Notes under the pieces: generated by a model | What the model was told of the DNA's origin: nothing | Database searches by the model: none | Seen by the model: the letters and a program-made list of their open reading frames with translations, nothing else | Assembly (NCBI RefSeq): GCF_041222825.1 | Contig: NZ_CP139482.1 | Span: 1,643,001-1,707,000 of the forward strand | From: Candidatus Thalassolituus haligoni | GTDB lineage: Bacteria; Pseudomonadota; Gammaproteobacteria; Pseudomonadales; Oceanobacteraceae | Length of the DNA: 64,000 bases | Direction: 5' to 3' | Made by a program: the position numbers and the translations under genes | Shown: positions 26,253-35,706 of the stretch, in pieces | Layout of the letters: each line of letters starts with the position of its first letter | How positions within the stretch are numbered: position 1 is the first letter of the stretch

Positions 26253-29200
26253 TCATATTGGCTGTATTTTTGCCGTTTTGGCGGGGCGAATCTTGAACCA
26301 GATGGCGTACAGCGCTGGCAAGAACACCAACGTCATCATTGTGCCGCCAAGGGTGCCGCCAATTAGGGTGTAAGCCAGCGTTCCCCAGAACACGGAGTGC
26401 GTGAGTGGGATAAAAGCCAGAATCGCCGCCAGCGCGGTGAGCAGCACCGGGCGAGAACGCTGAACGGTCGCTTCGATCACGGCGTGGAACTGACTCAATC
26501 CCTTGCGTTCATTGTGCTGAATTTGTCCAATCAGGATCAGGGTATTACGCATCAGAATGCCCGATAGCGCGATCAAGCCGACCAGGGCGTTAATGCCGAA
26601 CGGCTGTTGGAACAGCAGCAGTGTCGGTACGACGCCAATCAAGCCCAGTGGTGCGGTGAGGAACACCATGGTCATCGCGGAGATGGAGCGTACTTGCAGG
26701 ATGATAAACAGCAGCATCATGGCAATCATGATCGGAAACAGCGGCAACATGGCCTGACTGGCCTTGCCTGATTCCTCAATCGCACCCGCTTGCTCAATCC
26801 GATACCCGGTCGGGAGGTGATCGATGATGGTTTGTAACTCTTTGGTGATTACCTTGGAGACGTCGGGCGGCTGCAGGCCGTCAGCAATATCACCACGTAC
26901 CGTGATGGTTGGTGTGCGATCACGGCGGCGTAAAACGGCATCTTCCATACGCACGCTGACTTCGCCAACCTGGGACAGTGGGATGCGCTGACCGGCGGAG
27001 CCTATCAGTGTGACGTTGGTTATTTTCTCCGCATCGTTACGTATGTCGCTTGCGGCACGGCCAATGACCTCGACGGAACGAATGCCTTCGCGGACGCTGG
27101 TGATGGCTACTCCGGAGAGCAAAAATTGCAGTTGTTGGGCGATGGCTTGGGAGGTGAGACCCATTGCCTGGATACGATCCTGGTCGAGTGAAAAATGCAG
27201 CGTAGGAAGCCGTGATCCCCAGTCGCTATTGACGGTTCTCATCATCGGATTCGCTTGCATCACAGCGTCTACCTGAGATGCAATTTCACCTAGTCTGGAC
27301 GGATCCGGTCCCATCACCCGATAAGCCACGGGGTATGGCGAATACGGCCCAAATACCAGCTGGGTAACCCGCACCTGTGCTGCGGGTGCCAATCCGGCAG
27401 CAACCGCCTCACGCATACGCAACTTGAGTGCATCGCGTTTTTCCTGACTGTCGGTCAGCACGACAATTTTAGCGAACGAAGGGTCGGGCAGCTCCGGTGC
27501 CATTGCCAGATAAAAGCGCGGGGCACCTTGGCCGATGTACGAAGTGACAATTTTGGCTTCGTCCTGCTGTTGCAGCCAGGCTTCTATTTTGGCAGTGGTG
27601 GCGCTGGTCTGTTTTATCGACGTGCCGTAAGGCAGCTGTACTTCGATCAGAACCTCTGGCCGGTCGGACGTTGGGAAGAACTGTTTATTGACGCTGCCCA
27701 GACCAAGCACGGCGGCTATAAACGAGGCAATGACGACACCAACCACCAGCCATTTATAAGCAATAACCTGCTCCAGTGCGCGGCGAAAACGGTTATAACG
27801 GGGGGTGTCATACAGGGCTGTGTGGCTGCCTGTGACAGATCGGTGCTCTGCTAGCAGATTGACACCGAGATAGGGGGTGAACACCACCGCCACCACCCAG
27901 GAAGCGATCAGGGCGATACCGACAACCCAAAACATATTGCTGGTGTACTCACCGGCGGTCGATTGGGCAAAGCCGTTAGGCATAAAGCCGATCGCTGTCA
28001 CCAGGGTGCCAGAGAGCATCGGGGCTGCTGTGCTGCTCCAGGCGTAGGCCGACGCCGCTATACGGCTGAAGCCTTCCTCCATTTTGACCACCATGATTTC
28101 GATCGCAATAATGGCATCGTCGACCAGCAGACCCAGCGCCAGAATCAGTGACCCCAGGGTAATACGGTCGAAGTTCTTACCGGTGGCCGCCATGACCAGA
28201 AACACCACCGCCAGGGTCAGTGGAACAGCCGCCGCGACGACAATGCCTGCCCGCCAACCCATGCTGATGAAGCAAACCACCATCACCACCAGCAGTGCGA
28301 CAAAGAACTTGACCATAAACTCGTTTACGGCTGAGCGGATGTTTACCGATTGATCCGTTACCTTGCTCAGTGTCATACCCAGCGGCATATCGGCGTTGAT
28401 TCTGGCCGTCTCGGTGTCGAGCGCCTTGCCCAGATCCAGGCCATTCCAGCCTTCGCGCATCACGATGCCGAGGAGCAGCACGGGTTCGCCGTCGTTACGG
28501 ACAATAAACGTTGCCGGATCTTCATAACCACGCTCGACCGTGGCCACGTCGGACAGCTTCAGGGTTCGCCCATGCGCGGCAATTGGTGTGTCACGGATTT
28601 TCTGCAGCTCATCAAAAGCGCCTTCCAGACGCAGCAAAATCTGCGGGCCGGTGGATTCGATCGCGCCTGCAGGGGTCAGCATGTTCTGGCTGTTCAGTGT
28701 TGAAAAAATGTCCTGCGGTGAGACCCCCAAGGTGGCCAGCCGCTCATGAGAAAAGGAGACAAAGATACGTTCCTGTTGCTCGCCAAGAATATTGACCTTT
28801 TTCACGCCAGGGACGTGTAACAACCGTTGGCGCAATGATTCGGCATTACGGACCAATAACCGCTGCGGTTCGCCTTTGGCTTTTAAAGCAAAGAGGGCAA
28901 AAGTCACATCAGAATATTCGTCATTAATCATCGGCCCGATGACGCCTGCGGGCAAATTTCTGGTTTCATCGCCAAGCTTCTTGCGGGCCTGGTAAAACTC
29001 GTCCTGCACTTTTGCTGGCGGTGTGTTGTCGAGTAATGACAGGGTCGTAAAGGCCATGCCGGGACGGGTGTAGGTTTCTGAACGGTCGTACCAGGTCAGT
29101 TCTTGCAGCCGTTTTTCCAGCGGCTCGGCCACCTGATCTTGCATTTCTTGCGCTGTAGCACCCGGCCATACCGTGATCACGGTCATCTGTTTGACGGTAA

Positions 29201-29333
29201 AGGGGGGATCTTCTGCCCGTCCCAGCTTGAAGAACGACAGTGTGCCAGCAATAAAGATCAGGATGATCAGAAACAGGGTAATGGAGCGCTCTTGAACGGC
29301 AAGCGCAGACAAATTAAAACGCGGCTGGCTCAT
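26253..29333 (-). CDS. RND efflux pump inner-membrane permease
   Basis: 1026 residues, normal length for the AcrB/HAE family. Proton-driven export across the envelope with an adaptor and an outer-membrane channel. TM1 is at about residues 13-33, and the central TM block at about 340-540 contains the proton-relay acidic pair in GLLVDDAIIAIEIM. Two large periplasmic loops and a second TM block (about 850-1015) follow. The start overlaps the adaptor stop by 4 bases (coupled translation). No outer-membrane factor gene is adjacent, so it probably borrows a TolC-like channel. Substrate cannot be told from sequence. Confidence 0.92.
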   Translation of the reverse strand: MSQPRFNLSALAVQERSITLFLIILIFIAGTLSFFKLGRAEDPPFTVKQMTVITVWPGATAQEMQDQVAEPLEKRLQELTWYDRSETYTRPGMAFTTLSLLDNTPPAKVQDEFYQARKKLGDETRNLPAGVIGPMINDEYSDVTFALFALKAKGEPQRLLVRNAESLRQRLLHVPGVKKVNILGEQQERIFVSFSHERLATLGVSPQDIFSTLNSQNMLTPAGAIESTGPQILLRLEGAFDELQKIRDTPIAAHGRTLKLSDVATVERGYEDPATFIVRNDGEPVLLLGIVMREGWNGLDLGKALDTETARINADMPLGMTLSKVTDQSVNIRSAVNEFMVKFFVALLVVMVVCFISMGWRAGIVVAAAVPLTLAVVFLVMAATGKNFDRITLGSLILALGLLVDDAIIAIEIMVVKMEEGFSRIAASAYAWSSTAAPMLSGTLVTAIGFMPNGFAQSTAGEYTSNMFWVVGIALIASWVVAVVFTPYLGVNLLAEHRSVTGSHTALYDTPRYNRFRRALEQVIAYKWLVVGVVIASFIAAVLGLGSVNKQFFPTSDRPEVLIEVQLPYGTSIKQTSATTAKIEAWLQQQDEAKIVTSYIGQGAPRFYLAMAPELPDPSFAKIVVLTDSQEKRDALKLRMREAVAAGLAPAAQVRVTQLVFGPYSPYPVAYRVMGPDPSRLGEIASQVDAVMQANPMMRTVNSDWGSRLPTLHFSLDQDRIQAMGLTSQAIAQQLQFLLSGVAITSVREGIRSVEVIGRAASDIRNDAEKITNVTLIGSAGQRIPLSQVGEVSVRMEDAVLRRRDRTPTITVRGDIADGLQPPDVSKVITKELQTIIDHLPTGYRIEQAGAIEESGKASQAMLPLFPIMIAMMLLFIILQVRSISAMTMVFLTAPLGLIGVVPTLLLFQQPFGINALVGLIALSGILMRNTLILIGQIQHNERKGLSQFHAVIEATVQRSRPVLLTALAAILAFIPLTHSVFWGTLAYTLIGGTLGGTMMTLVFLPALYAIWFKIRPAKTAKIQPI

Positions 29334-30430
29334 AGCCGTTCCTCAACACTGTCCTGTTGTGCCAGTCTGACTTTTTCTCCATCTCGCAGCAGCTGTGCGC
29401 CCAGTGCCACGATCTGTTCTCCAGGCTGGAGATTGCCTGTGACCTTGGCCAGCTCGTAGCCCAAGCCCTGCAGCTGGACTGGTCGCCAGGTCACTGTTGC
29501 CGGAGTGCCAGCGATGACCCATACGCCGGTGCCTTTGCCAAAGTCATAAACGGCCGCGATGGGTACTTGTAAACTCCGGGTTGGCGTTGGGCCTGCGGTG
29601 ATTTGCAGGGTAACGGTTGCGCCGAGCGGTGCAGCAGACAGATCTCCCTCCAGTACATACCGTGCTTCGAAGGTGCGGGTGACGGGGTCGGCAGCGTCGG
29701 AAAGTAAGCGCAGTGTCGCTCTGACAGGGGCAATCGGGTTGCCATACTGGGTTGCCTGAGCGACCGATCCTACGTTTGGACGCAGGGTCTCTGGCAGATG
29801 AATGATGGCCTCCCGCTGCCCGGCCTGTGCCAGTCGAACCACGGATTGTCCGGCACTGACGACTTGTCCGGGTTCGGCCAAGGTCTGCACCACAACCCCA
29901 TCGGCATCTGCCACCAGAGTGCTATAGCCAGAGGCATGGCTGGAAACCATCGCCTGGGCTTCTGCGGCGCTGAGATTAGCCTTGGCAGTAGCCGCTGCGG
30001 CCTTGATCTGTTCATAGGCCGATACCGAAACGGCTCCGGTGTCGATCAGGTCGCGATAACGTGTTTCCTCGAGTGCGGTTTGTCTGGCCAAGGCATGAGC
30101 TGCGGCGACAGATTGTTGTTGTACTTGCGCTTGCAAGCCAAGGTCTATCGGGTCGAGCCGCATCAGTGGCTGGCCACGTTTGACCGTTTGTCCGGTATCG
30201 ACCAAGCGTTCCAGCACCTTGCCAGAGACACGAAAGCTCAGTTCAGCTTGCACGCGCGCGGCGACAACGCCGCTGAAAGAGCGCGAGCTATCGGACGCCT
30301 GCTGAACGGTAGCGGCTTTGACTAGCAGGGGCTTATTACGGGGATCTTCAATGGCAGTAGAGCCTCCACACGCTTCCAGCATGAGAGACAACAAACCAGC
30401 GGCGATAAGAGTGGATGGATGTGGAAACAT
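29330..30430 (-). CDS. RND efflux periplasmic adaptor, lipoprotein
   Basis: 366 residues from ATG 30430. The N-terminus is a lipoprotein signal (LMLEACGG, lipid-anchored Cys about residue 21). A membrane-fusion-protein fold follows: barrel-sandwich halves (VVAARVQAELSFRVSGKVLERLVDTGQTVKRGQPLMRLD and VVQTLAEPGQVVSAGQSVVRLAQ) flank a helical hairpin rich in Ala. Links the RND permease to an outer-membrane channel. First gene of a two-gene unit with the pump. The TetR-type regulator is upstream on the same strand, separated by a MITE-like insertion. Confidence 0.92.
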   Translation of the reverse strand: MFPHPSTLIAAGLLSLMLEACGGSTAIEDPRNKPLLVKAATVQQASDSSRSFSGVVAARVQAELSFRVSGKVLERLVDTGQTVKRGQPLMRLDPIDLGLQAQVQQQSVAAAHALARQTALEETRYRDLIDTGAVSVSAYEQIKAAAATAKANLSAAEAQAMVSSHASGYSTLVADADGVVVQTLAEPGQVVSAGQSVVRLAQAGQREAIIHLPETLRPNVGSVAQATQYGNPIAPVRATLRLLSDAADPVTRTFEARYVLEGDLSAAPLGATVTLQITAGPTPTRSLQVPIAAVYDFGKGTGVWVIAGTPATVTWRPVQLQGLGYELAKVTGNLQPGEQIVALGAQLLRDGEKVRLAQQDSVEERL

Positions 30431-30516
30431 GGATTCCCTTGTTTGATAAACAGAACAAGCGCCAATCCTGTTTCCTGTGACCAAAAAAGTCAATGGTCAC
30501 AGAGTGGTGAATACCA

Positions 30517-30797
30517 AGGGGCGTTCTCAATTAGTTAACGCGTCCTGTGATGGAGAAAAAATCCATCAGGCAAGGCGTTGAACGCAGAGAATGGTGAGCC
30601 CTTTTCAAGTTCAACAACACCGCATGATGGATTTTTAACCATAACCCTTCGGGCTGAGGCCAGTTGACTCCAGAACGGTGTTATTCGTCGCTTATTGAGC
30701 TCGCCCTGTTTATTAAACACAGGAGGCACTCCTCATGCCTTGTTCTGAAGCCAACGGGCTCTCAGCAGATCCGATTGACCAATTGAGAACGTCCCCT
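30517..30797. mobile_element. MITE-like element (about 281 bp) with terminal inverted repeats
   Basis: The left end AGGGGCGTTCTCAATTAGTT and the reverse complement of the right end (AGGGGACGTTCTCAATTGGT) agree at all but two substitutions and one inserted base over about 22 bp. The interior has no transposase: the only frame (30535-30729, minus, 64 residues) is short and resembles no domain I know. Size and ends fit a non-autonomous miniature element or a solo deletion derivative. No clear target duplication is seen. It lies between the TetR gene and the RND adaptor gene, within the stretch expected to hold the pump promoter. Confidence 0.65.
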
Positions 30798-30859
30798 AGC
30801 CCCATTCGTTGATTTATTGTCCGCCATCTTTTAGCGGCTTACGTGAATGTGCACCGGTT

Positions 30860-30888
30860 GCAGATTTAACCGCTGCAGGTTTAACCGC
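30860..30888. repeat. Two adjacent 14-bp direct repeats
   Basis: GCAGATTTAACCGC (30860-30873) and GCAGGTTTAACCGC (30875-30888) differ at one base. They lie between the MITE-like element and the TetR stop and may be a protein-binding pair or slippage. Confidence 0.5.
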
Positions 30889-30991
30889 ATGGGGCCATGA
30901 ACAAGCCTCGGTGAAGAATGACTGTTACCGATAAAGGGAACAGAAATACGAGAGAGCAGAACACACCATTCCATCAGGGCACCAAAAACAC

Positions 30992-31606
30992 CTAAGGTGC
31001 CAGGCTTCGTAATATCAGTGTCGACAGCAGGTCTGCCGCTTCTGGTGCCTGTTCCAGGTTGTGTTGTAATTGCACCGGATTGGCGTATGGCCGCATGATC
31101 AGGTAGATGCCATCGGCGACTTCGTCCAGTGGCGTTTTGGTTTCAAACTCACCCGACTCGCGCCCTTCACGAATGATTCGCTGGATGAGTAAGCGCAGGT
31201 GCTCACAGTGCTGCTGAGCCGATGGCCAATGCTCCCGCGAGGAGACAGCAGCAATGTCGTAGAGTTTACGGTCATGGAAAAACAGGTTGCTGCCGCCGTT
31301 GACCAGCGCCAGAAAAAGACGCCTCAGAGTCTCAGAAGCGTTGGGCGCATCCGCTGTTTCAGCGTCGACAACTTGCATCAGTTCAGCGAGTCGATTGGCA
31401 CATATGACTTCTCCGATCGCCTGCTTGGAGTCGAAGAACTTGTAGATATAAGCCTTGGAGTAACCAATGGCTTTGGCCAGATCGGACACGGTGGTTTTTT
31501 CATAACCATAGTGTCCGAAGTGTTCTGTGGCCGCCTCCACAATCTGATCGCGGATGCTGTGTTCCGAAGGCCCCCGCAGGGGTGGTTCGTGTCTGGATTC
31601 AGTCAT
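30992..31606 (-). CDS. TetR-family repressor
   Basis: 204 residues. The N-terminal helix-turn-helix is clear (QIVEAATEHFGHYGYEKTTVSDLAKAIGYSKAYIYKFFDSKQAIGEVI); the C-terminal part is the variable ligand-binding half. It lies just upstream of, and in the same direction as, the adaptor-pump pair, so it most likely represses them. The intervening 560 bp include a MITE-like element that may have changed this control. The potD gene upstream also reads the same way, 59 bp away. Confidence 0.92.
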   Translation of the reverse strand: MTESRHEPPLRGPSEHSIRDQIVEAATEHFGHYGYEKTTVSDLAKAIGYSKAYIYKFFDSKQAIGEVICANRLAELMQVVDAETADAPNASETLRRLFLALVNGGSNLFFHDRKLYDIAAVSSREHWPSAQQHCEHLRLLIQRIIREGRESGEFETKTPLDEVADGIYLIMRPYANPVQLQHNLEQAPEAADLLSTLILRSLAP

Positions 31607-31665
31607 TGCTACAACTTGGTTCGAATAATCTGGAACGTAATAGTGACCGGTTTAGAGCAATCCAG

Positions 31666-32718
31666 CTACATCCCGGTTTTTAATGCTTCCCAGTACTGGT
31701 TAAACAACGCATTGGCTGCTTCACCGACATCTTCCTGGAATTCACCATGGCTGATGATTTCCTGTGATGGGAAAATAATCGGGTTGCTACGGGTTTCTTC
31801 GTCGAGCAGCGCCAGCGCATCCTTGTTGGGGGTGGCGTAGCCGATGTAATCCACGGTACGGGCCGCAATGTCAGGGCGCAGCATAAAGTTGATGAACTTG
31901 AGGGCGGCGTCCTTATGTTCCGCGTTGGCGGGAATGGCGAAGCTGTCGACCCACAGAATCACGCCTTCGGACGGGTAGATGTAGTCCATTTCTGGCATGT
32001 CTTCCTGCGCCATGATCACTTCGCCGTTCCAGATCATACCGAGGCTGACGTCGCCTGCCAGATAAGGCTCGCGTGGGGCGTCAGAGTTGAATACCAGCAC
32101 ATTGGGCATCAGCTTCTTCAACAGTTCGTAAGCCTGTTTTATTTCAGCCGGATCGCGGGTGTTGGCGGAGTGGCCGTTGATGGCCAGTGCCATCTGGAAT
32201 ACTTCCCGCACGTCATCGGTCAGCAGCAGGCTGCCTTTCCATTTTGGATCCCAGAGGTCTTTCCAGCTGCTGATGCTGTTCTTGTCGATCGTTGCCGTGT
32301 CGATGCCAATACCGGTGCTGCCCCAAGTGTAAGGCACACTGTATTGGTTGCCGGGGTCGTAAGGCTTGTTCAGCAGGGTGGTGTCGAGGTGTTTGAAGTT
32401 GCTGAGTTGGCTTTTGTCGATGTCTGCCAGCAGGCCTTCTTTGGCCATGCGGGAAATGTAGTAGGCAGATGGCACGATGACGTCATAGCCAGTGGCATTC
32501 TGGATCTTGATTTTGGAATACATCACCTCGTTGCTTTCATAAGTGTTGTATTCCACCTCGATGCCGGTTGCTGCGGTGAACTCTTGCAGTACGCCTTCCG
32601 GGATGTACTCGGTCCAGTTATACACCACGACCTTGTCAGCTGCGCTGGCAGACATCGCCACCATCAATGCCGCCACGGTGGTGGACGCAAAACGAAATAC
32701 AGAGGTCATTGTCATCAA
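31666..32718 (-). CDS. potD: Spermidine/putrescine ABC transporter, periplasmic binding protein
   Basis: 350 residues, signal peptide ending at about SASA-ADK (residue 27). Long stretches match the PotD/PotF family: VVVYNWTEYIPEGVLQEF, ATGIEVEYNTYESNEVMYSK, KGSLLLTDDVREVFQMAL, LMPNVLVFNSDAPREPY, VSLGMIWNG. The motif set and gene order A-B-C-D favour PotD over PotF. It binds polyamines in the periplasm and delivers them to PotBC. Overlaps potC by 4 bases. Confidence 0.92.
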   Translation of the reverse strand: MMTMTSVFRFASTTVAALMVAMSASAADKVVVYNWTEYIPEGVLQEFTAATGIEVEYNTYESNEVMYSKIKIQNATGYDVIVPSAYYISRMAKEGLLADIDKSQLSNFKHLDTTLLNKPYDPGNQYSVPYTWGSTGIGIDTATIDKNSISSWKDLWDPKWKGSLLLTDDVREVFQMALAINGHSANTRDPAEIKQAYELLKKLMPNVLVFNSDAPREPYLAGDVSLGMIWNGEVIMAQEDMPEMDYIYPSEGVILWVDSFAIPANAEHKDAALKFINFMLRPDIAARTVDYIGYATPNKDALALLDEETRSNPIIFPSQEIISHGEFQEDVGEAANALFNQYWEALKTGM

Positions 32719-33500
32719 GATTTCTGCCTTTTAATGAGAGAGGATATTACGGCAACCAGTACCAGCGACATCACCAGTAGCAGGGTAGCCAATGCATTGA
32801 CTTCGGGCGATACGCCCACTTTTACCATCGAAAAAATACGGATTGGTAAGATTTCAAAGCCGGGGCCGGTAACAAATGAGCTGATAATTACGTCATCCAG
32901 CGACAAGGTAAAGCTCAACAGCCAGCCCGCCAAGATGGCCGGTGCCATGAGTGGCACAATGATCACTTTAAAAATACGTGCTTCGCTGGCACCGAGGTCT
33001 TGCGCGGCTTCGAGAATATTGGGATCGAGACTTTTCATCTGGGCGTAAACGGTGATCACCACAAACGGCAGACAGAAAGTGATATGGGCAATCAGCAACG
33101 ACCAGAACCCGAGCTGGACTCCCAAGGCGATAAAAATAATCAGAAAGGTAATGGCCAGGACAATATCGGGCGACATCATCAACACAAATAACAGGCTGCT
33201 GGCGGAGGCTTTCAACGGGAACCGGTAGCGGTGGATGGCCAGCGCCATCAGGGTGCCAAGCAGAGTGGCGGCACTGGCGGCCAGCATGGCAATTAACAGC
33301 GAGTGGCCGAACGCCTGCATCATGGCGTCGTTGTGCCAGAGTTTTTCATACCACTTGAATGAAAAGCCGGACCAGGTGTAACCGTAGCGGGACTGGTTAA
33401 ACGAGTTGCTCACCAGCACCGCCATCGGCAGGTACAAATACAGAAAGACCAATCCGATAAACAGCCATTTGCAGACGCCGGTGTTAGAGATTCTGGTCAT
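32715..33500 (-). CDS. potC: Spermidine/putrescine ABC transporter permease PotC
   Basis: 261 residues, six predicted membrane helices, with the ABC permease EAA loop near residue 180 (ILEAAQDLGASEARIFKVIIVPLMAP). The N-terminus (LVFLYLYLPMAVLVSNSFNQSRYG) is typical of PotC. Overlaps both potB (17 bases) and potD (4 bases), indicating coupled translation. Confidence 0.92.
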   Translation of the reverse strand: MTRISNTGVCKWLFIGLVFLYLYLPMAVLVSNSFNQSRYGYTWSGFSFKWYEKLWHNDAMMQAFGHSLLIAMLAASAATLLGTLMALAIHRYRFPLKASASSLLFVLMMSPDIVLAITFLIIFIALGVQLGFWSLLIAHITFCLPFVVITVYAQMKSLDPNILEAAQDLGASEARIFKVIIVPLMAPAILAGWLLSFTLSLDDVIISSFVTGPGFEILPIRIFSMVKVGVSPEVNALATLLLVMSLVLVAVISSLIKRQKS

Positions 33501-34353
33501 CCATGCCTCCCTTGCGTTGGACGTACTGGTTGGCTTTGAAGTACAACCACAGCAACAAACCCATTAAGACAATCAGGAAGACGCTGAAGGCCGAACCAAA
33601 GGGCCAGTCACGTGCCACCAGAAACTGGTTTTTGATGACGTTGCCAAGCAGCAGGCTTTTGGCACCACCAAGCAGATCGGCGACATAAAACATGCCCATG
33701 GCAGGCAAGAAGACAATCAAACAGCCCGCAATGACGCCGGGCATGGTGAGTGGCAGAATAATTTGCACAAAACGCTGGCGGGCACCGGCTCCGAGATCAC
33801 GTCCGGCTTCAATTAACGCGGGGTCGAGTTTGTCGAAGCTGGCCATCAGTGGCAACACCATAAAAGGCAGCAGAATATACACCAGCCCGAATATCACCGC
33901 GAAGTCGGTGTAAATCAGTTGCATGGGCTGGTCGATGATACCACTGCCCACCAGCAGGGTATTAAACAGACCTTTTTTACCCAGCAGCATTTTGATGGCG
34001 TAAATCCGGATCAGGCTGTTGGTCCAGAAGGGCACCACCATCATAAACAGTAACAAGGCCCGGACGGTGGTGGTCATGCGGGATAACAAAAACGCGAACG
34101 GGTAGCCGACAGCGAGGCAGATCAGCGTGGTGATACCCGACAACACCAGGCTGTCCAGGAATACTCCGGCGTAGATTGGATCCATCACCTGACGGTAATT
34201 GTCGAAGGTGATGGGCCAGACGGCAAAATGCTCGGAATCGGTGGTGAAAACGCTGGTCAGTATCACCATCAGGTGGGGTAGCAGGACAAACAGTCCCAGC
34301 CAACCAAGTGTCAGGCCAATAACAACCCGGCGGAAATTGATGTGCTTCAGCAT
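33484..34353 (-). CDS. potB: Spermidine/putrescine ABC transporter permease PotB
   Basis: 289 residues from ATG 34353, chosen because GGGAG stands 7 bases before it; an in-frame ATG at 34380 would overlap potA. Six membrane helices; PotB stretches VPFWTNSLIRIYAIK, GLVYILLPFMVLPL and the EAA loop LIEAGRDLGAGARQRFVQIILPLTMPG are evident. Inner-membrane partner of PotC. Confidence 0.93.
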   Translation of the reverse strand: MLKHINFRRVVIGLTLGWLGLFVLLPHLMVILTSVFTTDSEHFAVWPITFDNYRQVMDPIYAGVFLDSLVLSGITTLICLAVGYPFAFLLSRMTTTVRALLLFMMVVPFWTNSLIRIYAIKMLLGKKGLFNTLLVGSGIIDQPMQLIYTDFAVIFGLVYILLPFMVLPLMASFDKLDPALIEAGRDLGAGARQRFVQIILPLTMPGVIAGCLIVFLPAMGMFYVADLLGGAKSLLLGNVIKNQFLVARDWPFGSAFSVFLIVLMGLLLWLYFKANQYVQRKGGMDDQNL

Positions 34354-34369
34354 TTTGTTCTCCCGCCGT

Positions 34370-35470
34370 TCAGAGGCCATCGGCCCTGATCACGTGTTCC
34401 CAGCCATGCACCCAGTTGACCCAGACTTTTTGCTGAATGTTGTAGTCAAAATCCGGGTCGTCTTCATCAAAAAATTCACTGGCGACCAAGGTATGGCCGT
34501 TGTCCAGCTTGATCACGGAGTCGAGGGTTTTGCCGGTGTAGTTACGTTCCACCACGCTGCCAAAAAAGCCGGGGCGTTCGTCGGCGTCTTCTATGTACTC
34601 AATACGCAGATCTTCCGGGCGCAGCAGTACGTGCACCGCTTCGTTGGCAACCAGTCGCTGGTTGGCAATGATTTTCCATTCCTTGCCGTGGATTTCGGCC
34701 ATGTATTCGTAGTCGTCCAGGCATTGGGTGATACGGCCATCAAATACATTGATTTCACCGATAAAGCGCGCCACAAACAGGTTGACCGGCGATTCGTAAA
34801 TTTCTCGTGGCGTGCCGACTTGTTGGGGTTGGCCATTATTCATGACTAACACCCGGTCGGACATCGACAAGGCTTCTTCCTGATCGTGGGTGACATAGAT
34901 AAAAGTGATGCCCAGCTGACGCTGGATGCGCTTCAGTTCGATCTGCATTTGCTGGCGCAGCTTGTAATCCAGTGCCGACAGTGACTCGTCGAGCAGCAGT
35001 ACTTTGGGGCGATTGACGATGGCACGGGCGATGGCGACCCGCTGTTTTTGACCGCCAGACAACTGGTGAGGTTTGCGTTGCTCAAAACCGGACAGCTGTA
35101 CAACTGTGAGGGCGTCGCTCACCCGTGAGAGGATGTCTGCCTTGTCGGTGCCAGCCATTTTCAAGCCGAAGGCGACGTTGTCGAACACCGTCATATGGGG
35201 GAACAGGGCGTAGCTCTGGAATACGGTATTGGTCGGGCGCTTTTCTGCATCAAGCTGGCTGATGTCCTGACCATCAAGAATAACCTGACCTTCATCCGGT
35301 GTTTCAAAACCGGCAATCAGTCGCAGCACCGTGGTTTTGCCGCAACCGGAGGGGCCAAGGATGGTAAAGAACTCGCCATCCTCAATGGTGAGGTCAAACC
35401 CGGTCAGCACTTCCTGGGTCTGAAAGCGTTTGGTGACCTTGTTCAACGACAGAAACGAAGAAGCACTCAC
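34370..35470 (-). CDS. potA: Spermidine/putrescine ABC transporter ATP-binding protein
   Basis: 366 residues from GTG 35470, supported by GGGAGAG before it; the frame to 35509 is an unsupported extension. Walker A is GPSGCGKTT, the signature is [15 protein letters not shown], and Walker B is [14 protein letters not shown]-terminal TOBE domain follows (about residues 275-360). Energises polyamine import through PotBC. First gene of potABCD. Confidence 0.93.
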   Translation of the reverse strand: MSASSFLSLNKVTKRFQTQEVLTGFDLTIEDGEFFTILGPSGCGKTTVLRLIAGFETPDEGQVILDGQDISQLDAEKRPTNTVFQSYALFPHMTVFDNVAFGLKMAGTDKADILSRVSDALTVVQLSGFEQRKPHQLSGGQKQRVAIARAIVNRPKVLLLDESLSALDYKLRQQMQIELKRIQRQLGITFIYVTHDQEEALSMSDRVLVMNNGQPQQVGTPREIYESPVNLFVARFIGEINVFDGRITQCLDDYEYMAEIHGKEWKIIANQRLVANEAVHVLLRPEDLRIEYIEDADERPGFFGSVVERNYTGKTLDSVIKLDNGHTLVASEFFDEDDPDFDYNIQQKVWVNWVHGWEHVIRADGL

Positions 35471-35706
35471 GCCAGCTCTCCCGAATGATAAACGATGAAT
35501 TTTCAGCAACCATAATGCAGTTTCGTGATGAATACATCCGTGATTCCGAATTGGTTGGAAAGGCCGTTGCGGATAGCGTATTGATGGGACAAAGCGCTGC
35601 TTGGGTGGCGTCTACGGTCACGGAGACGGGACTATAGACAGCGGCAGACCGGTATGCAATACGGCGTTTTTTTAATAGAAAATTCATCGTTTTAGACCGG
35701 GTCGCT

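Noticed and set aside
30535..30729. 64-residue minus-strand frame inside the MITE-like element, as a transposase remnant
   Set aside because: No DDE, HUH or serine/tyrosine recombinase motif can be seen; kept only as element interior.
31915..33048. 377-residue plus-strand frame over potC/potD
   Set aside because: Shadow of two well-supported genes; no ribosome-binding site or recognisable motif.
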